Source: Litorilinea aerophila (GTDB lineage Bacteria > Chloroflexota > Anaerolineae > Caldilineales > Caldilineaceae). From it: 64,000 nt of DNA. Location: assembly GCF_006569185.2 (NCBI RefSeq), contig NZ_VIGC02000014.1, positions 1-64,000 of the forward strand, in the 5' to 3' direction. Below, piece after piece: positions 6,567 through 15,058 of this stretch. The translations under genes were made by a program, and so were the position numbers. Under the pieces are notes generated by a model. It made no database searches and had not been told where the DNA came from. It worked only from the letters and a program-made list of their open reading frames with translations. Each line of letters begins with the position of its first letter. Position 1 is the first letter of the stretch.

Positions 6567-8945
6567 ATGACCGACCACACCACTGCCACACCCATCTATC
6601 GGAACCCTGCCCGCTCTCCCCAGGAACGGGCCCGGGATCTTCTCTCCCACATGACCCTGGAGGAGAAGGTCGCCCAACTGACCAGCGTCTGGGTCTACGA
6701 AGTCCTGGATGACCTGGCCTTCTCCCCCCAGAAGGCGGCGGCCAAACTGGGCGACGGCATCGGCCAGATCACCCGGGTGGCCGGCGCCAGCAACGCCGCA
6801 CCACGGCAAACTGCCGAACTGGCCAATACCATCCAGCGCTACCTGGTGGAGCAGACCCGGCTGGGTATCCCCGCCCTGATCCACGAGGAATGCTGCAGCG
6901 GCTTCATGGGCCGGGGCGCCACCTGCTTTCCCCAGATCATCGGCGTGGCCAGCACCTGGGAACCGGAGCTGGTGGCCCAGATGGCCGCGGTGATCCGCAC
7001 CCAGATGCGGGCCGTGGGCGCCCACCAGGGCCTGTCGCCTGTGCTGGACATCGCCCGGGATCCCCGTTGGGGACGGCTGGAGGAGACCTTCGGCGAGGAT
7101 CCCTACCTCACGGCCCGCATGGGCGTGGCCTATGTCCAGGCCCTGCAGACCGACGACCTGCGCCAGGGGATCGTGGCCACAGGCAAGCACTTCCTGGGCT
7201 ACAGCTTCACCCTGGGCGGCCTCAACTGGGCCCCGGCCTTCATCCCGCCCCGGGAGCTGTGGGAAGTCTTCATGTTCCCCTTCGAGGCCGCCATCCAGGA
7301 GGCGGGCCTGGCTTCCATGATGAACGCCTACCACGAGCTGGACGGCATTCCCTGCGGCGCTTCCCGGGAGCTGTTGACCGAGATCCTGCGGAATCAGCTG
7401 GGCTTTGACGGGCTCGTCGTCTCCGACTACATGGCCATCAACCAGTTGGTGGACTACCACCATTACGCCCGGGACAAGACCCACGCCGCCCACCTGGCCC
7501 TGCAGGCCGGCATCGATGTGGAGCTGCCCAGCCGGGACTGCTACAGCGACGCGCTGGTGGAGGGCGTCCGCACCGGCGCGGTGGATCCGGCCCTGGTGGA
7601 CCAGTCGGTGATCCGGGTGCTGGAGATGAAGTTTGCCCTGGGCCTCTTCGAACATCCCTACGTGGACGAGGAAGCGGCCCCCCAGGTCTTTGAAACGCCG
7701 GAACAGCGCCAGCTGGCCCGCACCATTGCCCAGAAGTCCATCATCCTGCTCAAGAACGAGGGGGATCTGCTCCCCCTGGACCGGCAGCCGGGCACCATCG
7801 CGGTCATCGGCCCCAACGGGGACAGCATCCGCAACATGCTGGGCGACTATAGCTACCCGGCCCACATCGAGTTGCTGGCCCACCTGCAGGAGCGGGGCGG
7901 CATGGACACGCCTATCCCCGAGTCGTTGACCCTGGAGGACATCTACCCGGCCATGAAGAGCGTGCTCCAGGCCATCCGGGAGAAGGTGGGCGAGGGCAGC
8001 GAGGTGCTCTACGCGCCCGGCTGCGGGGTGAACGATTCCGACACCTCCGGCTTCGACGAGGCAGTGGCGGTAGCTCGCCGGGCCGACGTGGCCATCGTGG
8101 TGGTGGGCGACAAATCCGGCCTGACGCCCGACTGCACCTGCGGCGAGTTTCGGGATCGGGCCACCCTGCACCTGCCCGGCGTGCAGGAAGAGCTGGTGCG
8201 GGCGGTGGTGGAGACGGGCACACCCACGGTGGTGGTGTTCATCAACGGCCGCCCGGTCTCCAGCCCCTGGATCGCAGCGCACGTGCCGGCCATCGTAGAG
8301 GCCTGGTTCCCCGGCGAAGAGGGCGGCCCCGCGGTCGCCGATGTGCTCTTCGGGGATGTCAACCCGGGGGGCAAACTGCCGGTGACAGTGGCTCGCTCCG
8401 TGGGCCAGGTGCCTATCTTCTATGCCCACCGGCCTTCGGGCAGCCATTCGTTCCTCTATGGCGACTACGTGGACGAGACGGTGGCGCCCCTGTTCCCCTT
8501 CGGCCATGGGCTCAGCTACACCCGATTTGAATACAGCGACCTGGAGATCACCCCCGAGCCGGTCTCGACCGACGGCACTCTGCAGGTGCGCTTTACCCTG
8601 GCCAACGTGGGCGAGCGTCTGGGCGACGAGGTGGTCCAGCTCTACATCCGCCTGCGGGGGGCCAGCGTCACCCGGCCGGTGAAGGAGCTGAAGGGCTTCC
8701 GGCGGGTGACCCTGGAGCCGGGCCGGCGGGTGGCCGTCACCTTCGACCTGCCCATCCCCGCGCTTTCGTACCTGGATCCGGCCATGGAGCGGGTGGTGGA
8801 GCCGGGCGAGCTGGAGGTGATGGTGGGCAGTTCGTCGGCGGACATCCGCCTGACGGGCCGGGTCCAGATGGTGGGCGAGAAGATCTGCCTGGGCCGGAAG
8901 CGTCCCTTCTTCAGCACGGCCAGGGTGTCATCGCTGGACGCGTAG
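6567..8945 (+). CDS. Glycoside hydrolase family 3 (beta-glucosidase/beta-xylosidase type)
   Basis: This 792-residue protein without a signal peptide is probably cytoplasmic and acts on imported oligosaccharides. It has the full GH3 layout: an N-terminal TIM-like barrel (residues ~20-360) with the nucleophile in GLVVSDYMA (Asp about 287), the KHFLGYS substrate-binding motif, a C-terminal alpha/beta sandwich (~390-640), and a fibronectin type III-like domain (~690-775, DEVVQLYIRLRGASVTRPVK). The family hydrolyses terminal beta-linked glucose, xylose or arabinose; the exact sugar cannot be read off. The gene is the last complete member of the plus-strand sugar locus. Ribosome binding before the ATG is weak (AGGA), consistent with coupling to upstream translation. 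Confidence 0.93.
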   Translation: MTDHTTATPIYRNPARSPQERARDLLSHMTLEEKVAQLTSVWVYEVLDDLAFSPQKAAAKLGDGIGQITRVAGASNAAPRQTAELANTIQRYLVEQTRLGIPALIHEECCSGFMGRGATCFPQIIGVASTWEPELVAQMAAVIRTQMRAVGAHQGLSPVLDIARDPRWGRLEETFGEDPYLTARMGVAYVQALQTDDLRQGIVATGKHFLGYSFTLGGLNWAPAFIPPRELWEVFMFPFEAAIQEAGLASMMNAYHELDGIPCGASRELLTEILRNQLGFDGLVVSDYMAINQLVDYHHYARDKTHAAHLALQAGIDVELPSRDCYSDALVEGVRTGAVDPALVDQSVIRVLEMKFALGLFEHPYVDEEAAPQVFETPEQRQLARTIAQKSIILLKNEGDLLPLDRQPGTIAVIGPNGDSIRNMLGDYSYPAHIELLAHLQERGGMDTPIPESLTLEDIYPAMKSVLQAIREKVGEGSEVLYAPGCGVNDSDTSGFDEAVAVARRADVAIVVVGDKSGLTPDCTCGEFRDRATLHLPGVQEELVRAVVETGTPTVVVFINGRPVSSPWIAAHVPAIVEAWFPGEEGGPAVADVLFGDVNPGGKLPVTVARSVGQVPIFYAHRPSGSHSFLYGDYVDETVAPLFPFGHGLSYTRFEYSDLEITPEPVSTDGTLQVRFTLANVGERLGDEVVQLYIRLRGASVTRPVKELKGFRRVTLEPGRRVAVTFDLPIPALSYLDPAMERVVEPGELEVMVGSSSADIRLTGRVQMVGEKICLGRKRPFFSTARVSSLDA

Positions 8946-9150
8946 CGCGCAACGGCGCAAATAGGCCCATGTGGTGTGGTACGTAGCCGTGCACAGGTCA
9001 CGCATCCTTGCGGGACAGGGGTGCAGAAAATGTGCTTGCACCCCTGTCCGGCCGGGAGGCCGAACCTGCGGTGGGGCGCGTGAACCCGCCTGCTGTGCCC
9101 CTCGGATGGTGGGACCCCATTCAACCGTGGGACATCCATTCGCCCGAGGA

Positions 9151-9279
9151 CGAGGCATGGAAATGCCTCGCTGGGGCAGGAAATCCCTTGAAAACGGATT
9201 CAAGCCGGGGGGCATTCGCCCCGTTGAGTGCGTTTCAACGCACTGGGGGTGTGCCGGCCGATGATTTCAATCATCGGCC
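9151..9279. repeat. Cluster of five short hairpins between the GH3 gene and the enolase-superfamily gene
   Basis: The 360-base gap 8946-9307 holds no gene. It contains consecutive small palindromes: CGAGGCATGG/AAATGCCTCG (9151-9170), CTTGAA...TTCAAG (9187-9204), GGGGC...GCCCC (9209-9222), AGTGCGTT-TC-AACGCACT (9227-9244) and GGCCGATGATT-TC-AATCATCGGCC (9256-9279). The last two share the TTTCAA core but have unrelated stems. They look like structured RNA or protein-binding repeats in the leader of the following gene. Confidence 0.6.
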
Positions 9280-9307
9280 CAAGGCTGCACCGGTTAAGGG
9301 AGGCAGG

Positions 9308-10447
9308 ATGAAGATCGTCGATCTGAAGACCTTTGTGGTGGGTAATCCCTGGAAGAACTGGGTCTTCGTCAAGCTCTACACCGATGAGGGGCTCACCGGC
9401 CTGGGGGAAGCCACCGGCGGCCTGGCCACCAAACCGTCCCTGGGGGATGTGGAAGAGCTGCGCCGACACGTCATCGGCGAGGATCCCCGCCATCCGGAGC
9501 GCGTCTGGTACAAGCTGCACAAAGCCCGTTTCCTGGGCACCTCCAAGGGGATGAGCGCTATCGAGCAGGCCTGTTGGGATATCCTGGGCAAGAGCCTGGG
9601 GGTGCCCTGCTGGCAGCTCTTTGGCGGCAAGCACCACCAGCGGCTGCGGGTGTATGCCAACGGCTGGTACCGGGGCCCACGCACGCCGGAATCCTTCGCG
9701 GAGCGGGCAGCCCAGATGGTGGAGAAGGGCTACACAGCCCTGAAGTTCGATCCTTTCGGCGGCGCCTACCAGCAGATCGACCCGGAGAGCGAGGACCTGG
9801 CCATCGCCATCGTGGCGGCCGTGCGGGAGGCGGTGGGGCCCCGAGTGGACATCCTCATCGAGGGGCACGACCGCTTTACCGTGGGCACGGCCATTCGGGT
9901 GGGACGCCGGCTGGAGGAGTTTCGCCCCATGTGGTTTGAGACGCCGGTACGCTCCTACGACCTGGCCGGCCATGTGGAGGTGGCCCGCTCCATCCGGGTG
10001 CCGGTGGTGCTGGGCGAGGCCTTCCACGAGCTGCGTCAGTTCGCGGACCTGCTGGCCTACCGGGTGATCGACATCATCCAGCCGGAGCCCTAGACCCTGG
10101 GGCCGTCCCGGGCCCGCAAGGCCTTCGCCATCGCCCAGGCCTACGACGCGCTGGTGGCCTGTCACCAGGCCCAGAGTCCCTTCTGCACCGCCATGAACGC
10201 CCACCTCCATGCCTCCATCCCCAATTTTCTCATCCAGGAAAACTTCGACGATTCCCTGGAGCCATGGACCTGGGAGTTGCTCAGCGGCGTGCCCCGGGTG
10301 CAGGATGGCTACCTGACCGTGCCCGACACCCCAGGCTGGGGCGTGGAGCTGAACGAGGAGGAGGCCCAGAAGCACCCGTACAGCGACACCTATTTCCTGC
10401 GCCTTTTTGAGGAGGGATGGGAGACCCGGCGCCCGCCGGGTGAGTAG
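9308..10447 (+). pseudogene. Mandelate racemase/muconate lactonizing enzyme-type protein interrupted by an in-frame TAG
   Basis: The ATG at 9308 follows a GGGAGGCAGG site. Residues 1-261 are an enolase-superfamily protein: capping domain (KIVDLKTFVVGNPWKNW), barrel Lys in TALKFDPFGG, and metal-ligand acids in ILIEGHDRF, MWFETPV and VVLGEAFHEL. A TAG (10091-10093) then interrupts IIQPEP. The same frame stays open to 10447 and encodes the rest of the family's C-terminus (ARKAFAIAQAYDALVACHQA, PNFLIQENFDD, GWGVELNEE). The total of 379 codons is normal for the family. A recent nonsense mutation, a sequencing error or readthrough would all fit. Intact relatives dehydrate or epimerise sugar acids. 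A terminator follows. A gene caller would report a 261-residue truncated protein and possibly a separate one from 10154. Confidence 0.85.
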
Positions 10448-10513
10448 GGCGTATGGGTGGGGCGGGCTGGTGCAGTGGCCTGTTTGCATCCGAGGCAGGC
10501 GATGGACGCGAAA

Positions 10514-10546
10514 CGGCGGGAGGGGTCAACACCTCCCGCCGCTTTT
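10514..10546 (+). terminator. Intrinsic terminator between convergent genes
   Basis: CGGCGGGAGG (10514-10523) pairs with CCTCCCGCCG (10532-10541), followed by CTTTTA on the plus strand. It ends the enolase-superfamily gene. Read from the other side the hairpin is followed by only a short T-run, so it may also weakly stop minus-strand transcription. Confidence 0.8.
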
Positions 10547-10580
10547 ATCGTGCGTGCTGCAAACCCGGGTGGGCGGCCGG

Positions 10581-11027
10581 TTATTCGGCCACCGGGCGCA
10601 GGCCCAGGTAGACCTGGCTGCCGCCCAGGGTGCGCAGGATCCGTTCCGGCGGTAGCCAGGGCAGCAACTGATGCAGCTCGTTGGGCGAAAGGGGCGTGTT
10701 GTTGTTGGCCAGGAAGACCCGGAAGCAGGCCGAGGCCAGGGGCAGCCGTTCGTTGATATAGTCCGGGTCGTTGGCGCAGCGGGTGCGCAGACATTCCCGC
10801 AGGGCGTCCGTTTGATGGACCTCGCCCGTGTCCGGATCTACCCAGTCCACATTTTCGGTGTTGTGGTGATCGGCGAAGCGCTCCCGGCATTCGTCACAGA
10901 GCTGATCCCGCAGATACAGCCGGAAGTCGCGGCCGCTCTCTTCCCACCATTCGTAATCGATGTGGAACTTGGTGTCCACCGTGGGCCGAAACCGTGTGAG
11001 CGATCGCAGGGCTAATTTTTGACTCAT
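10581..11027 (-). CDS. Conserved hypothetical protein with a CxxC motif
   Basis: This 148-residue soluble protein is not recognised as a named family. Visible features are an early DTKFHIDYEWWEESGRDF segment, a LCDECRERF CxxC motif that could bind zinc, a HHNTENVDWVDPDTGEV stretch, and a second pair of cysteines (LRTRCA, SACFRVF). The C-terminal half is helical (LSPNELHQLLPWLPPERILR). It starts 21 bases after the stop of the 530-residue gene upstream and is surely cotranscribed with it. The shared operon suggests one function for the pair. No signal peptide or membrane segment is visible. Confidence 0.75.
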   Translation of the reverse strand: MSQKLALRSLTRFRPTVDTKFHIDYEWWEESGRDFRLYLRDQLCDECRERFADHHNTENVDWVDPDTGEVHQTDALRECLRTRCANDPDYINERLPLASACFRVFLANNNTPLSPNELHQLLPWLPPERILRTLGGSQVYLGLRPVAE

Positions 11028-11048
11028 GCTTCTCTCCCGTAGGTTGGC

Positions 11049-12641
11049 TCAGGCCAGGCTAAAGAAACCGCCGCCCATGTCCTGGAACTTGCGATTGGCG
11101 ATCAACTGGTAGAAGATGGGGCCGGGGGGACAACGGCGCAGGATGTTGACCGCGCTGTAGACGGTTTTGGCGTGCACCGTCCCTTGGGGGCTGAGCTTGG
11201 TCAGTTCCGGCACAATCTGATCCACGATGGTGGCCAGGTCCACATTGGCCTGGTGAAGTTGTTGCCGCAGCGCGTCGATGGCTTCGGGATCCTGTTCTGC
11301 CACGATCAGGTACTCGTCGTACTCGCAGGCCACCGGCACCTTGTTCATCTCGAAGACCAGCCGTTGGGTCTCGGGGTCCACGCTGGCGATGCGGGCCCAC
11401 TCCCGCTTGGAGCGACGGGTGCGGTAGTCCACCACGATTTCGTCGGGATTGCTGGTGCGTTCCAGCGTGATGAAGGCGCCCACTGGCAGCGCGTGGTCGT
11501 CCATCCACTTGGCCAGGCCGGCCACATAGCGCCCGTTGTGGACCACCCAGCCCGTGTAGTGGGTGCCCCAGCGGCCGTCGATGAGGGTGACCAGCGAGCG
11601 CCCCTCGTTGCCGGCCGGGAAGAAGCTGCGGGTGCGCCCGTTGAGGGGCAGGGTGCCGCAGCGCCGGTGGGGGTAGGTCAGGGTCAGGGTGGTGTTGGGG
11701 ACGATGCTGGGCAGCTCGCTGCTCAGGCTGCTCTCGCCCCATTCGTCGTCCAGCTCCCATTCCAGCTGCAGCAGCTCCACGCTGAGCAGGGCCCGGTTGT
11801 AACGGACGGACGTGGGCTGCAGCACCAGGGGGATCTGCACCACCTCCGGCGGTTCCAGGCGCTTGAGGAACCAGAGGCGCTGATCTCCCCGGCGCACCGG
11901 GTCGAAGCGTTCGTCCTTGGACAGCGCGTGTTCCAGGCTGATGATCTGCATGGCGTGGCTGACGTTGTCGTCCAGCTCGATCTCCGCCAGCAGCTGCTCC
12001 GCAGAGAGGGGCTCTCCCTGGACCTCGATCATGGCTTCGGCGATGTTGAGGTGGCCGATGTGGACTTCGGCCAGCATGTCGGCCAGCAGCCAGTTGCCGT
12101 CCACCTCCACAAACTCGTCGCTCCGTTCCCCCTCCTCCAGCGCGTAGAGGATGCTGTCCTCGATGTCCTCCTGGTAGAGGGCGTAGATCTCCTCGGGCGA
12201 GAGCAGCGTCTCCTGGCTGAGGAGCTGGTCGCCGTTGGATTGGTTGAGGCGATGGGGGGTCTTGAGGCTGGCCGCAAACTCCCGGGTGGTGCCGTTATCG
12301 GGGAAGCGTACCTTGATGACCTCGAACTCCCCGTGTTCCGGGTTCTGGCCGGTGCGGATGTCTACCACCTCGCCCAGGGCAAAGTCCAGGGCCGGGAAGA
12401 CCAGACGCTGGCCGACTTCGTAGTGTTCACGCGGCAGGTAAACCGTACCTTTGGACAGCTCCGACTCGATCCTGGCATTTTCTCGACGGAGATATTCCTG
12501 GATGAGGGCAATGGCCAGCTCTTTGAGCGTTTTGGGCGATTGGGCATCCAGGAGTAAATTGTAGAGAAAGTCCAAATCGTCTGAGGTGACCTCAAACTGG
12601 TCGCGCCAGAAAGCTGCTGTTTGGGTTTGGCGTTGCAGCAC
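11049..12641 (-). CDS. Conserved hypothetical protein, possible winged-helix regions
   Basis: This 530-residue soluble protein is not recognised. It begins with a helical region (residues 1-60), followed by a beta-rich segment ([20 protein letters not shown]) that reads like a small barrel. At about 190-270, [17 protein letters not shown] through [12 protein letters not shown] resembles the HARE-HTH/RpoE-delta winged-helix pattern, which often ends with an RF...G...WFL strand. The second half has more beta structure with [19 protein letters not shown] and a C-terminal helical part. The helix-turn-helix reading is an inference from pattern only. It is the first gene of a two-gene minus-strand operon with its own consensus-like promoter (12814-12842) and a leader of about 165 bases. 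Confidence 0.75.
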   Translation of the reverse strand: MLQRQTQTAAFWRDQFEVTSDDLDFLYNLLLDAQSPKTLKELAIALIQEYLRRENARIESELSKGTVYLPREHYEVGQRLVFPALDFALGEVVDIRTGQNPEHGEFEVIKVRFPDNGTTREFAASLKTPHRLNQSNGDQLLSQETLLSPEEIYALYQEDIEDSILYALEEGERSDEFVEVDGNWLLADMLAEVHIGHLNIAEAMIEVQGEPLSAEQLLAEIELDDNVSHAMQIISLEHALSKDERFDPVRRGDQRLWFLKRLEPPEVVQIPLVLQPTSVRYNRALLSVELLQLEWELDDEWGESSLSSELPSIVPNTTLTLTYPHRRCGTLPLNGRTRSFFPAGNEGRSLVTLIDGRWGTHYTGWVVHNGRYVAGLAKWMDDHALPVGAFITLERTSNPDEIVVDYRTRRSKREWARIASVDPETQRLVFEMNKVPVACEYDEYLIVAEQDPEAIDALRQQLHQANVDLATIVDQIVPELTKLSPQGTVHAKTVYSAVNILRRCPPGPIFYQLIANRKFQDMGGGFFSLA

Positions 12642-12813
12642 GCTTTCCTCCTATATGGTCGATGGATATCTGAATCCGATTGTCTGGATCAACTGAATTA
12701 AACGCCTGTATGTGAGCGCTCCTGCCTGTGTGTCGTCCCAGGATTGTATCACAGCCATCTGGCTTTGCATGCCACGGCAGGGCGTCCGAAACCGTCTAAA
12801 ACCGCAACCTGCA

Positions 12814-12842
12814 ATTATAGCAGTGCCCAGAGGGTAATTCAA
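12814..12842 (-). promoter_or_regulatory. Sigma70-type promoter for the unknown two-gene operon
   Basis: On the minus strand TTGAAT (12842-12837) and TATAAT (12819-12814) are separated by 17 bases. The predicted transcript starts near 12807 and has a leader of about 165 bases before the ATG at 12641. Confidence 0.75.
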
Positions 12843-12869
12843 AAAACAATGTTGCCAGGCTGAATCAAT

Positions 12870-12898
12870 TTGAACACATCCCCTATTAAGTTTAGAAT
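12870..12898 (+). promoter_or_regulatory. Sigma70-type promoter for the peptide-type ABC importer
   Basis: TTGAAC (12870-12875) and TAGAAT (12893-12898) are separated by 17 bases. It is divergent from the promoter at 12814-12842, with the -35 boxes only 27 bases apart. The 370-base gap 12642-13010 holds these two promoters and leaders, and no gene. Confidence 0.7.
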
Positions 12899-13010
12899 TA
12901 GGAGGCGGTGTCATTTTGACAACACAAAGCCTGACGTCCGTTCTCATCGTCGGGCCAGCAACTCCCCCCACGGGCTGGCCTGGTCAAGGATCCCACCAAG
13001 GAGGGGAACT

Positions 13011-14588
13011 ATGCAATCCAGATGGACCCTTGTCGTAACCGTCCTGCTCCTGCTGGCCATGATCGGCACAGGATGCGCTGCGCCGGTGCAGCCTGCCGGC
13101 GCCCCGGCCGCACCCCAGGAGGCCGCTGCCGAACCCGCAGGCCCCCGAGCCGGCGGCACCCTCACCCTGTCCCTGGGTGAAGACTTCGTCACGTTCCATC
13201 CCTACTTCGACGTCACCAACCACAACATCAAGCCCACCTTCTTCGAGGCGCCCATCCGCATCAGCGATGAGGGTACCTTTGAGCCCTGGCTGGCCGAATC
13301 CTGGGAGGAAAGTGAAGACGGCCTCTCCATCACCCTGCACCTGCGCCAGGGCATCAAGTTCCACAACGGCCGGGAAATGACCGCCGACGATGTGGTCTGG
13401 TCGGTGGAGTATGCCATGAACGAGGAGCTGGGCCACCACCTGAGCGACCGCTTCCAGACGGCTTCGGGCGCGGAGAAAATCGACGACTACACCGTCAGGA
13501 TCAACTACAGCGAGGTGACCCAGTCCAAGCTGGACGGCATCGCCCGCCTCTACATCTTCCCCCAGGAAGCGGCCGAAACCATCGAGACCGTGCCGGTGGG
13601 TACCGGTCCCTTCAAGTTCGTGGAGTGGGTGCCCGGGGACCAGATGGTGGCCGAGCGCTTTGAGGATTACTGGCGGGAAGGCCTGCCCTATCTGGATCGG
13701 GTGGTAGTCAAGCCCATTCCCGACGAGCAGGCCCGCCTGGTGAACCTGAAAGCCGGCAGCATCGAGGCCCTCATGGGCGTCCCCCTGATCGACAAGGCCG
13801 CCCTGGAGCAGGAGCCGGGCATCGTGGTGGGCCAGACGCCGCCGGGCTTCGGCTTCTATGCCTTTATCATGAATGTGCGCACCCCGCCCTTTGACAATGT
13901 GCTGGTGCGCCAGGCCATGAACTACGCCATCGACCGGGACAAGATCATCCAGACCGCGTTCCACGGTGAGGCCATCCCGGTCAAGGTGCCCTACCCGCCC
14001 ACCTCCTGGGCCTACGCGCCGGACCTGGAGGATTACTACACCTACGATCCGGAACGGGCCAGGGAGCTGCTGGCCGAGGCAGGCTATCCCGACGGCTTCT
14101 CCACGGAGATGATGATCCGGGGGACCGGCGGTCCGCATCTGGACATCGCCCAGGTCTACCAGCAGGACCTGGCGGCCATTGGGGTTCAGGTGGAGCTGCT
14201 GCCCACGGAGCTGCCCCAGTACTGGCCCAAGCTCTTCGACGGTCAGTTCGCCATCGTCTCCCACGCCACGGGCGAGGCCACGGTGGATCCCAGCGGCCTC
14301 TTCGAAGGCGCGGCCTGCTGCCGGCCCTTCCGCAACTTCTTCGGCATCACCGAGGACGATACCTGGTTCCCCGAATACCGGGACGTGATCTTCCAGGCCC
14401 GGGCCGAGTCGGACCAGGCCAAGCGCAAGGAACTCTACCACCGGGCCCTGGAGATTCTGCTGGAGCAGGGCTGGACCATCCCCGTGGCCTGGCAGCAGGA
14501 TGTTTACGCCCACCGGGATTACGTGAAGGACTTCCGCACCGACATGGATGGGCTCATCTGGCTGGGCGAGACCTGGCTGGACAGGTAG
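13011..14588 (+). CDS. Peptide/nickel-type ABC transporter substrate-binding lipoprotein (family 5)
   Basis: This 525-residue protein starts at the ATG at 13011, preceded by AAGGAGGGG (12998-13006). The longer open frame back to 12870 is unlikely because the lipoprotein signal begins here (MQSRWTLVVTVLLLLAMIG, lipobox GTGC). The mature part is a DppA/OppA-type binding protein: GGTLTLSLGEDFVTFHPYF, EPWLAESWEESEDGLSITLH, RQAMNYAIDRDKIIQTAF and a late AYAPDLEDYYTYDPERARELL. Family members bind peptides, but many bind sugars or opines, so the substrate is open. Two matching permease genes follow; no ATPase genes are present. Confidence 0.92.
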   Translation: MQSRWTLVVTVLLLLAMIGTGCAAPVQPAGAPAAPQEAAAEPAGPRAGGTLTLSLGEDFVTFHPYFDVTNHNIKPTFFEAPIRISDEGTFEPWLAESWEESEDGLSITLHLRQGIKFHNGREMTADDVVWSVEYAMNEELGHHLSDRFQTASGAEKIDDYTVRINYSEVTQSKLDGIARLYIFPQEAAETIETVPVGTGPFKFVEWVPGDQMVAERFEDYWREGLPYLDRVVVKPIPDEQARLVNLKAGSIEALMGVPLIDKAALEQEPGIVVGQTPPGFGFYAFIMNVRTPPFDNVLVRQAMNYAIDRDKIIQTAFHGEAIPVKVPYPPTSWAYAPDLEDYYTYDPERARELLAEAGYPDGFSTEMMIRGTGGPHLDIAQVYQQDLAAIGVQVELLPTELPQYWPKLFDGQFAIVSHATGEATVDPSGLFEGAACCRPFRNFFGITEDDTWFPEYRDVIFQARAESDQAKRKELYHRALEILLEQGWTIPVAWQQDVYAHRDYVKDFRTDMDGLIWLGETWLDR

Positions 14589-14682
14589 CCATACCGAGAG
14601 GTGTAAATGCGCCCAGCGGGGTGTGGTGCGCCGGCCGTTCACGTGCCACATCGTGGGGCCGGCCTCCCGGCCGGGCATGGGC

Positions 14683-14720
14683 GTCAGGTAGAGGCCTACG
14701 GCCGTGGGCCTCTACCTGAC
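14683..14720 (+). terminator. Long intercistronic hairpin in the importer operon
   Basis: GTCAGGTAGAGGCC (14683-14696) pairs perfectly with GGCCTCTACCTGAC (14707-14720). No T-run follows. It stands between the binding-protein gene and the three tandem repeats, where it may stabilise or partly terminate the message. Confidence 0.65.
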
Positions 14721-14766
14721 CTTCAGGGTTCCTGCCCCGCGGCGGTGTTTTGGCAGTGGACCTGTA

Positions 14767-15027
14767 GTAAATCCCGGCAGAAATTCGCCGACAGGTTCCA
14801 CCAGAGGTAGAGCTGCCGAATTTCTGCCGTGGTATTTACGCCAGACTGTAGTCGTAAATCCCGGCAGAAATTCGCCGATAGGTTCCACCAGAGGTAGAGC
14901 CGCTAAATTTCTGCCGTGGTATTTACGCCAGACTGTAGTCGTAAATCCCGGCAGAAATTCGCCGACAATATCCACCAGAGGTAGAGCCGCCGAATTTCTG
15001 CCGTGGTATTTACGCCAGACTGTAGTA
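14767..15027. repeat. Three tandem copies of an 87-bp palindromic repeat
   Basis: Units lie at 14767-14853, 14854-14940 and 14941-15027 and differ at only a few positions. Each starts GTAAATCCCGGCAGAAATTC, has a conserved centre (CCACCAGAGGTAGAG), then an inverted arm (CGAATTTCTGCCGTGGTATT) and a tail (CGCCAGACTGTAGT). The two arms can pair, so each unit can form a hairpin. An inverted single copy lies at 48297-48382 and degenerate ones at 2964-3033 and perhaps 19266-19311. The gap 14589-15058 contains no gene. Confidence 0.9.
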
Positions 15028-15058
15028 TCGTTGATACAGCACAGGGGAGGCACAGAAT

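Noticed and set aside
6111-8507. 798-residue minus-strand ORF opposite the GH3 gene
   Set aside because: It is His/Gly/Val-rich without any family features, a shadow of high-GC coding sequence on the other strand.
9008-9307. Upstream extension of the enolase-superfamily gene by 100 codons
   Set aside because: It crosses the hairpin cluster, has no family similarity, and a good ribosome binding site precedes the ATG at 9308.
10091-10093. Pyrrolysine or other recoding at the TAG
   Set aside because: No supporting tRNA or synthetase gene is seen in the window, and the position is not a known recoding site; a mutation or sequencing error is simpler.
14767-15027. CRISPR array
   Set aside because: The units are directly joined 87-bp copies without unique spacers, and no cas genes are near.
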